From: an uncultured Oscillospiraceae bacterium
Lineage (GTDB): Bacteria; Bacillota; Clostridia; Oscillospirales; Oscillospiraceae
Assembly (NCBI GenBank): GCA_900757415.1
Contig: CAAENU010000189.1
Coordinates: 1-17,156 of the forward strand
Length of the DNA stretch: 17,156 nucleotides
Reading direction: 5' to 3'
Shown here: one piece after another, positions 11,933-17,156 of the stretch
Layout of the letters: the number at the start of each line of letters is the position of its first letter
Position numbering within the stretch: position 1 is the first letter of the stretch
Position numbers and translations under genes: made by a program
The notes under the pieces: generated by a model
Seen by the model: the letters and a program-made list of their open reading frames with translations, nothing else
Database searches by the model: none
What the model was told of the DNA's origin: nothing

Positions 11933-13167
11933 TATGCGGACTGATCGGACGAAAGCTGGGCCACAGCTATTCGCCCCAGATCCATAAGGCGCTGGCAGAC
12001 TATGATTACCGGCTGTGGGAGCTGGAGCCGGAGGAGGTGGAGCCGTTTCTCCGCCGCCGCGCATTTGCCGGCATCAATGTGACGATCCCCTACAAGCAGC
12101 AGGTGATCCCCTTTTTGAACGAAATATCCCCGCGGGCGAAAGCTATCGGCGCGGTGAATACCATCGTGAACCGGGATGGCCGGCTTTACGGCGACAATAC
12201 GGATTTCGCCGGGATGGCGGCGCTGATCCGCCGCATCGGCGTGGATATGACGGGCAAGCGGGTGCTGATTTTGGGCACAGGAGGAACCTCCAGAACGGCT
12301 CACGCCGTGGCGCAAAGCATGGGGGCGGCGGAGATCCGCCATGTCTCCCGCAGCGGGCGGGACGGCGCGCTGACCTATGAAGAGGCGGCCGCCCGCCACG
12401 GGGATGCGCAGGTGATCATCAATACCACCCCCTGCGGCATGTTCCCGGCGGTGGAGGACTGCCCGGTGGCGCTTGCGGACTATCCGATGCTGGAAGGCGC
12501 GGCGGATGCGGTCTATAATCCGCTGCGCTCCAATCTGGTTTTGCAGGCGCGGCGGCGGGGAATCCCCGCAGAGGGCGGCCTTTACATGCTGGCGGCGCAG
12601 GCGGCCTATGCCAGCGCCCTGTTCCGCGGCTGCGAGGCCGCGCCGCAGGAGATCGAGGCCGCCTTTCAGACGGTGCGGCGGCAGATGGAAAACCTGGTGC
12701 TCATCGGTATGCCCTCCTGCGGAAAGACCACCGTGGGACGGCGTCTGGCGGCGCTGACGGGCAAACGCTTTTCGGACAGCGACGAGCTGGTGATCCAGAA
12801 AATCGGCATGCCCATCGGGGATTATTTTGCCGCCTGCGGCGAGGCGGCTTTCCGCGACCGGGAGCAGGAGGCTGTGGCAGAGCTTGCCGCCGTGGGCGGG
12901 CAGGTGATCGCCACCGGCGGCGGCGTCATCCTGCGGCAGGAGAATTTGACGGCGCTGCGGCGCAACGGCATACTGGTGTTTCTGGACCGTTCGCCGGAGA
13001 AGCTGCTGGCGACGGCGGATCGTCCTCTCAGCGCCGACCGGGAGGCGCTGCGCCGCCGGTATGAGGAGCGCTATGCGCGCTACTGTGCCGCCGCCGATCT
13101 GCACATTGACGGCGACGGCTCCGTGGAGGAGACGGCCCGCCTGATAGAGAAGGAGTGGATGCAATGA
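11929..13167 (+). CDS. aroE-aroK: Fused shikimate dehydrogenase-shikimate kinase
   Basis: One 412-aa protein carries two pathway enzymes. Residues 1-250 or so are shikimate dehydrogenase (NADPH-dependent reduction of 3-dehydroshikimate): GRKLGHSYSP, catalytic Lys56 in TIPYKQQ, Asp92 in GDNTDF, the NADP loop LGTGGTSRTAH and the basic SRSGRDG. Residues 253-412 are shikimate kinase: Walker A GMPSCGKT (260-267), SDSDE metal/substrate motif, FRDRE, GGGV and the lid segment ADRPLS. The two are continuous in frame across a short linker (about 240-255). ATG at 12685 could in principle start the kinase alone but has no ribosome binding site. The start at 11929 follows AAAGGAGG and overlaps aroC by 4 bases. 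The enzymes are not consecutive in the pathway with aroC, but are consecutive with each other. Confidence 0.95.
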   Translation: MICGLIGRKLGHSYSPQIHKALADYDYRLWELEPEEVEPFLRRRAFAGINVTIPYKQQVIPFLNEISPRAKAIGAVNTIVNRDGRLYGDNTDFAGMAALIRRIGVDMTGKRVLILGTGGTSRTAHAVAQSMGAAEIRHVSRSGRDGALTYEEAAARHGDAQVIINTTPCGMFPAVEDCPVALADYPMLEGAADAVYNPLRSNLVLQARRRGIPAEGGLYMLAAQAAYASALFRGCEAAPQEIEAAFQTVRRQMENLVLIGMPSCGKTTVGRRLAALTGKRFSDSDELVIQKIGMPIGDYFAACGEAAFRDREQEAVAELAAVGGQVIATGGGVILRQENLTALRRNGILVFLDRSPEKLLATADRPLSADREALRRRYEERYARYCAAADLHIDGDGSVEETARLIEKEWMQ

Positions 13168-13601
13168 AGATCCTTGTGCTCAACGGCCCGAACCTGAATA
13201 TGCTGGGTATCCGCGAGCCGGCGATTTACGGCAGCGGCACCTATGAGGAACTGAAAGCGCTGGCCAGCGCCCATGGGGCGCGGCTGGGTGTGGAGGTGAC
13301 CTTTTACCAGTCCAACCACGAGGGGGCGCTGGTAGACGCGATCCAGCAGGCCTATTATGACGGGGTGGACGGCATTGTGTTTAACCCCGGCGCCTATACC
13401 CACACCAGTGTGGCGCTGTTGGACGCGCTGAAAACGGTGGGGATCCCCACCGTGGAGGTGCATATTTCCGATGTTTCCCTGCGGGAGGAGTTCCGGCAGA
13501 TCAGCTATATCCGCGCGGTCTGCGTGGCCACTGTTATGGGCAAGGGTTTTGCCGGTTATACCGAAGCGATGGATATTCTGGTGAAGGGGGCGGCGCAGTG
13601 A
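13164..13601 (+). CDS. aroQ: Type II 3-dehydroquinate dehydratase
   Basis: Third pathway step, removing water from 3-dehydroquinate by the type II (trans, dodecameric) mechanism. The 145-aa protein has GPNLNMLG at the N-terminus, catalytic Tyr22 in REPAIYG with Arg17 on the flexible lid, NPGAYTH in the substrate site, His100 in EVHIS, and the SLREEFR loop. The start at 13164 is chosen over ATG at 13155 because GGAG (13152-13155) lies 8 bases upstream and the family begins MKILVLNGPN. It overlaps aroE-aroK as ATGA and aroA as GTGA. Confidence 0.96.
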   Translation: MKILVLNGPNLNMLGIREPAIYGSGTYEELKALASAHGARLGVEVTFYQSNHEGALVDAIQQAYYDGVDGIVFNPGAYTHTSVALLDALKTVGIPTVEVHISDVSLREEFRQISYIRAVCVATVMGKGFAGYTEAMDILVKGAAQ

Positions 13602-14797
13602 AGGCCACCATTATTCCGGGCAGGGCGCAGGGCGTGATCGCCGCGCCGCCGTCAAAGAGCTGTGGCCACCGCATGCTGCTGTGTGCCGCGCTGGCGGAGG
13701 GCGAGAGCAGAATCCGGGGGATCTCCGGCAGCCAGGATATGGAGGCCACCATGGACTGCATCCGCGCCATGGGCGGCACGTGCCGGCGTGAGGGGGATAC
13801 TGTTACTGTCGTGGGCACCGGCGGCCGCGCCGCACCGCAGGCAGTGTATCCGTGCCGTGAAAGCGGCAGCACGCTGCGGTTTTGCATTCCACCCGCACTG
13901 GTGCCCGGCGGCCGCGCCGCATTTACCGGCGCGGCACGGCTGATGGAGCGCGGGATCGGCGTCTATGAGGAGATTCTGCCGCCCAAGGGGATCAGCGTGG
14001 AAAAGACGGCGTCAACCATTGCCCTGCGGGGAAGTCTCACGGCGGGAACATATACGCTGCGGGGCGATGTCAGCAGCCAGTTCGTGTCCGGACTGCTTCT
14101 GGCGCTGCCGCTGCTGGCGGGGGACAGCACGGTGTGCGTTCTGCCGCCGGTGGAGAGCCGCCCTTATATTGACATTACGCGGGATGTGATGGCCTCCTTC
14201 GGCGTTTATGTGGAGGAGGAGCGGGAGAACCGCTTTCATATCCCCGGTGGGCAGCGCTACGGAAGCCGCGCCGCCGCCGTGGAGGGCGACTGGTCCAACG
14301 CCGCCTTTCTGATGGCGCTGGGCGATGGTGTGGAGGTGACGGGACTGCGGGACAACAGCCTGCAGGGCGACCGGGTATGCCGGGAGATGCTGCGGCGGCT
14401 GCGTGAGCCGGGAGCGGTGCTGGATCTGGCGCCGTGTCCCGATTTGGGGCCGATCCTGTTTGCCGCCGCGGCCCGCGGCCACGGCGCGGTATTCACCGGA
14501 ACCCGCCGCCTGCGCATCAAAGAAAGCGACCGGGTGGCCGCTATGGCGCAGGAGCTTGCCAAGTTCGGCGTCCGCGTACAGGCGGAGGAGAACCGGGTCA
14601 CGGTATTGCCCGGCGGCATTACCGCCCCTACAGAGGAACTGGACGGACACAACGACCACCGCATTGTGATGGCCCTGTCGGTGCTGGCAGCTTCGGCAGG
14701 CGGCACGATCAGCGGCGCAGAAGCGGTGAACAAAAGCTATCCTGATTTTTTTGACGCCCTGCGGACGCTGGGCCTGACAATAGAGATCCGTTCCTGA
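13598..14797 (+). CDS. aroA: EPSP synthase (3-phosphoshikimate 1-carboxyvinyltransferase)
   Basis: Sixth step: transfers enolpyruvate from PEP to shikimate-3-phosphate; target of glyphosate. The 399-aa protein starts at a GTG overlapping the aroQ stop. Lys20 lies in PPSKSCGHR (usual V/S-S-H-R here reads C-G-H-R), the PEP-site loop reads ESGSTLRF (Gly90 equivalent to E. coli Gly96; Phe95 where E. coli has Pro101), and the C-terminal half has KESDRVAAMAQEL, DGHNDHRIVMAL and SYPDFFDAL. The loop differs from the classical LGNAGTAMRP sequence, so glyphosate sensitivity should not be assumed. Confidence 0.96.
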   Translation: MKATIIPGRAQGVIAAPPSKSCGHRMLLCAALAEGESRIRGISGSQDMEATMDCIRAMGGTCRREGDTVTVVGTGGRAAPQAVYPCRESGSTLRFCIPPALVPGGRAAFTGAARLMERGIGVYEEILPPKGISVEKTASTIALRGSLTAGTYTLRGDVSSQFVSGLLLALPLLAGDSTVCVLPPVESRPYIDITRDVMASFGVYVEEERENRFHIPGGQRYGSRAAAVEGDWSNAAFLMALGDGVEVTGLRDNSLQGDRVCREMLRRLREPGAVLDLAPCPDLGPILFAAAARGHGAVFTGTRRLRIKESDRVAAMAQELAKFGVRVQAEENRVTVLPGGITAPTEELDGHNDHRIVMALSVLAASAGGTISGAEAVNKSYPDFFDALRTLGLTIEIRS

Positions 14798-14847
14798 CGG
14801 CGCATGCGGCATGTCGGCGCCGGAAGACGGCAGAAAGGAAAATAGCC

Positions 14848-15876
14848 ATGAATATGGAATTCAAGCGCAAGCTGCCCACGCCCCAGACTATCAAGGACAT
14901 GTATCCCGTATCTGAAACGCTGGCTGCGCAAAAAGAGGAGAATGACCGCCAGATCCGGGCGGTGCTGACCGGCGAGGACGACCGATTGATGCTGATCGTC
15001 GGTCCCTGTTCCGCCGACCGGGAGGATGCGGTGCTGGATTATGTGGGACGGCTGCGGAAGCTGCAGGAGCGGGTGGCGGATAAAATTCTGCTGGTACCCC
15101 GCGTTTACAGCAATAAACCCCGCACCACCGGCGATGGGTACAAGGGTATGCTGCACCAGCCGGATCCCAACGGGAGGCCCGACCTGCTCAAGGGCCTGAT
15201 CGCCACCCGCAAGCTGCACATGAAAGTGCTGGAGCAAACCGGATTTTCCAGCGCCGACGAACTGCTGTATCCGGAGAATTATTTGTATCTGTCGGATATC
15301 CTGTCCTATGTGGCCATCGGCGCGCGGTCAGTGGAGGATCAGCAGCACCGGCTGATCGCCAGCGGCCTTGATGTGCCGGTGGGCATGAAAAACCCCACCA
15401 GCGGCGACCTGACGGTGATGATGAACTCCATTATGGCTGCCCAGCATGCCCATACCTTCCTTTTCTCCCAGTGGGAGGTGCACAGCAAGGGGAACCCACT
15501 GGCTCACGCCATTCTGCGTGGATCGGTGAACAAATACGGCCGCTCGCTGCCCAACTATCATTATGAAGATCTGAGCCAGCTGTGTGAGCTGTACGCCAAG
15601 AGCGGACTGGAAAATCCCGGCGTGATTATTGACACCAACCACTCCAACTCGGGGAAAGAGTGGGATCAGCAGGCCCGCATCGCCAAGGAGGTGCTGCACA
15701 GCACACGCCACAGCGGCAACATACGCCGCATGGTAAAAGGATTGATGATCGAATCCTATCTGGAGGACGGCAGCCAGAAGCCGGAGGGCGGCGTGTACGG
15801 ACTGTCCATCACGGATCCCTGCCTCGGCTGGGAGAAGACGGAACAGCTGGTTTGCGAATTGGCGCAGTTGCGCTGA
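14848..15876 (+). CDS. aroF: Type I (AroAI-alpha) DAHP synthase
   Basis: First pathway step: condenses PEP and erythrose-4-phosphate to DAHP. The 342-aa protein resembles E. coli AroF/G/H: GPCSADR, PRVYSNKPRTTGDGYKG (PEP and metal site), GARSVEDQQHR, DTNHSNSGK, IESYLEDGSQ and SITDPCLGW. The loop VYSNKPRTT and its neighbours are somewhat divergent from the enteric VYFEKPRTT. In enteric enzymes the N-terminal region carries the amino-acid feedback site; which effector acts here cannot be read off. AAAGGA lies 8 bases before the ATG. It is separated from aroA by 50 bases containing a 6-bp GC hairpin (CGGCGC 14798-14803, GCGCCG 14817-14822) without a T-run, so it is probably still in the operon. 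The symbol is by similarity to the family, not by regulation. Confidence 0.93.
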   Translation: MNMEFKRKLPTPQTIKDMYPVSETLAAQKEENDRQIRAVLTGEDDRLMLIVGPCSADREDAVLDYVGRLRKLQERVADKILLVPRVYSNKPRTTGDGYKGMLHQPDPNGRPDLLKGLIATRKLHMKVLEQTGFSSADELLYPENYLYLSDILSYVAIGARSVEDQQHRLIASGLDVPVGMKNPTSGDLTVMMNSIMAAQHAHTFLFSQWEVHSKGNPLAHAILRGSVNKYGRSLPNYHYEDLSQLCELYAKSGLENPGVIIDTNHSNSGKEWDQQARIAKEVLHSTRHSGNIRRMVKGLMIESYLEDGSQKPEGGVYGLSITDPCLGWEKTEQLVCELAQLR

Positions 15877-15888
15877 TTGCCGGTATTG

Positions 15889-15922
15889 AAAGCGCCTGCG
15901 TGCTGAAGCCGCAGGCGCTTTT
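15889..15922 (+). terminator. Terminator of the pheA-aro operon
   Basis: A perfect 12-bp stem, AAAGCGCCTGCG (15889-15900) and CGCAGGCGCTTT (15910-15921), with a 9-nt loop and a short T-run. It lies 12 bases after the DAHP synthase stop. Confidence 0.88.
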
Positions 15923-15932
15923 GTGGTGAGAC

Positions 15933-15961
15933 TTGACAAACCATAGGATTTAGGGTAGTGT
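15933..15961 (+). promoter_or_regulatory. Probable promoter of the LysR gene
   Basis: A perfect TTGACA (15933-15938) is followed after 17 bp by TAGTGT (15956-15961), a poor -10 that would make the promoter weak or activator-dependent. The predicted start near 15968 coincides with a hairpin: GCAGGACTG (15967-15975) pairing with CAGT (15981-15984) and CCTGC (15988-15992) around a 3-base bulge. Confidence 0.55.
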
Positions 15962-16060
15962 TTTATGCAGGACTGAGATGCAGTGCACCTGCCGGAGCGG
16001 CGGGGCGCTGCGATGAAGAGGTTTTGCGGAGACGGGTATTTCGGCCCGGAGGTTACTTGT

Positions 16061-17005
16061 ATGAAAATAGAACAGTTGGAACAGGCGGTGAAAATCGCTG
16101 AGCTGAATTCCATCAGTCTTGCGGCTGAGGAGCTTTTTATTTCACAGCCGAATTTGTCCCTTTCCATCAGAAAGCTGGAGCAGGAGCTGGGGTATCCCAT
16201 TTTCCTGCGCACCAATAAGGGCGTGAACACCACGCCGCTGGGACAGAATTTTATTGATTCGGCCAAGATCATTCTGATGCAGTTCCATGAGCTGCAAAAG
16301 CTGGGTGCCAATCTGGCCATGAAGGATCAGCGATCCTTTTCCATCGCCCACATGCATTACCGCTATGTGAACCATGCCATTGCCCAGCTGTTTGCCAGCC
16401 GGGGCAATCTGCGGCTGGAGGTACGGGAGGGACTGCGCAACACGGTCATCGATCTGGTGGAGCGACGGGTTTGCGAGTTAGGCCTGATCGGCATGTACAG
16501 TCATTATCATAAAATGACGCTGCGCCGGCTGGAGATCCGCGGTTTGCAGTATTTCCGGCTGTGCTCCAGTCCCGTATCGGTGATCGTGGGGCCGGGCAGC
16601 CCGCTGTATACGGCGCCTGCGGCGCAGACGGAGATATCCCTCTCGGAAATCAAGGATTACCCTATCGCCATTTACGACGAGTCCGAGTCCGAGCCGTATA
16701 CCTCCATTCTGGAGGCGCTGGGACTGGATAAGCAGATCCGCCGCATTGTGGTGACGGAGCGGGCCACGCTGGGCGACATTCTGGATAAGACGGATGCGGT
16801 GTCGATCACCACCACCAACCGGATCGCCTATCAGAATACGGACTACTATCCCACCATGCGGCATTTTCAGCTGAAGGATTGCTCGATCACAGGTGAGATC
16901 GGCTGGATCAAGCGGGTGGATACGCCGCTGTCCGATGTGTCGCTGGAATTTTTGCAGATACTGTCCTCCTATTTTACGGTAGTAAATGGAGAGCTGCCGC
17001 TGTAA
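16061..17005 (+). CDS. LysR-family transcriptional regulator
   Basis: A 314-aa regulator with an N-terminal winged helix-turn-helix (about 1-60: LEQAVKIAELNSISLAAEEL, then FISQPNLSLSIRKLEQELG and FLRTNKG) and a C-terminal substrate-binding-like effector domain (about 90-300). ATG at 16061 is set by GGAGG (16048-16052) and by the family start MKIEQL; in-frame upstream codons would add 26 residues with no domain. It follows the aro operon in the same direction but has its own promoter and is isolated by terminators. Its target and ligand cannot be told from sequence; regulation of the aro operon is a guess from position only. Confidence 0.9.
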   Translation: MKIEQLEQAVKIAELNSISLAAEELFISQPNLSLSIRKLEQELGYPIFLRTNKGVNTTPLGQNFIDSAKIILMQFHELQKLGANLAMKDQRSFSIAHMHYRYVNHAIAQLFASRGNLRLEVREGLRNTVIDLVERRVCELGLIGMYSHYHKMTLRRLEIRGLQYFRLCSSPVSVIVGPGSPLYTAPAAQTEISLSEIKDYPIAIYDESESEPYTSILEALGLDKQIRRIVVTERATLGDILDKTDAVSITTTNRIAYQNTDYYPTMRHFQLKDCSITGEIGWIKRVDTPLSDVSLEFLQILSSYFTVVNGELPL

Positions 17006-17023
17006 ACGCCATGAATGAACAAA

Positions 17024-17064
17024 GAGGAAGGCGCCGGCCATTTGGCCGGCGCCTTCCTCCTTTT
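17024..17064. terminator. Strong terminator after the LysR gene
   Basis: A perfect 16-bp stem (17024-17039 with 17044-17059), ATTT loop, then CTTTT on the plus strand. On the minus strand it is followed by TTTG, so it may also serve the converging gene at the right edge. Confidence 0.92.
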
Positions 17065-17101
17065 AGGGGTAAATCATGTTAAACCAGCAGCAAAGGGCCG
17101 C

Positions 17102-17156
17102 TCAGGCCTTCCACTCGACATAGAGCTGGCGGACAGCGTTGGGGTCGGCGGCAGGC
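17102..17156 (-). CDS. C-terminal end of an unidentified protein (partial)
   Basis: On the minus strand a frame open from the window edge encodes PAADPNAVRQLYVEWKA and stops at TGA (17104-17102). The composition looks like a genuine protein C-terminus and its position, converging on the LysR gene across a strong terminator, fits. It is too short to identify. Confidence 0.5.
   Translation of the reverse strand, partial: PAADPNAVRQLYVEWKA

Noticed and set aside
10559..13164. Long minus-strand open frames opposite aroC and aroE-aroK
   Set aside because: Shadows of well-supported genes with no recognisable domains or ribosome binding sites.
12685..13167. Independent start for shikimate kinase at the internal ATG
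   Set aside because: No ribosome binding site precedes it and the frame is continuous with shikimate dehydrogenase.
14798..14822. GC hairpin between aroA and the DAHP synthase gene as a terminator
   Set aside because: No T-run follows and the stem is only 6 bp; it is more likely neutral or an RNA-processing structure.

Overview
The window looks like chromosomal DNA of a GC-rich, endospore-forming Firmicute, most likely a gut Oscillospiraceae-type clostridium. The main evidence is a clear spoIIID gene, strong AGGAGG-type ribosome binding sites, sigma-A promoters with 17-bp spacers, many perfect stem-plus-T-run terminators and clostridial gene families (DegV, DUF1846, a GT4 glycosyltransferase). 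The lineage call is inference. No phage, IS, CRISPR, tRNA or rRNA was seen.

Layout. 1-2300: recG on the minus strand, diverging from a GT4 glycosyltransferase gene; each has its own promoter. 2304-4716: the glycosyltransferase and a DegV-family gene, closed by a perfect terminator. 4717-5159: a decayed stretch holding the remains of a response regulator/GGDEF gene (frameshifted, with an internal deletion and no 3' end). 5160-6129: a small lipoprotein gene (minus) diverging from spoIIID (plus). spoIIID has no ATG, GTG or TTG at its expected start; an ATT stands exactly where the family methionine should be, behind a candidate sigma-E promoter. 6151-7632: a DUF1846/UPF0371 gene (minus). 7828-8296: two short unassigned genes, the second with its ribosome binding site buried in a terminator-like hairpin.

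8404-15922: a complete seven-gene operon for chorismate and phenylalanine: pheA (chorismate mutase-prephenate dehydratase with ACT domain), aroB, aroC, an aroE-aroK fusion, aroQ (type II dehydroquinase), aroA and a type I DAHP synthase gene. Most junctions are 4-base ATGA/GTGA overlaps, so the genes are probably translationally coupled. Together they cover every step from erythrose-4-phosphate plus PEP to chorismate, and on to phenylpyruvate.

The most striking element is the 418-base region in front of pheA. It carries a sigma-A promoter, a 53-codon leader ORF with an excellent ribosome binding site and nine Phe codons plus one Tyr codon within 21 codons, an internal pause-like hairpin, an antiterminator whose 5' arm begins just past the last Phe/Tyr codons and contains the leader stop codon, and a mutually exclusive 11-bp terminator with a T-run. 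This reads as a phenylalanine attenuator of the pheL/trpL type, controlling the whole shikimate pathway. No T-box core was found.

15923-17156: a LysR-family regulator gene with its own promoter, a strong terminator, and the C-terminal end of an unidentified minus-strand gene running off the right edge.
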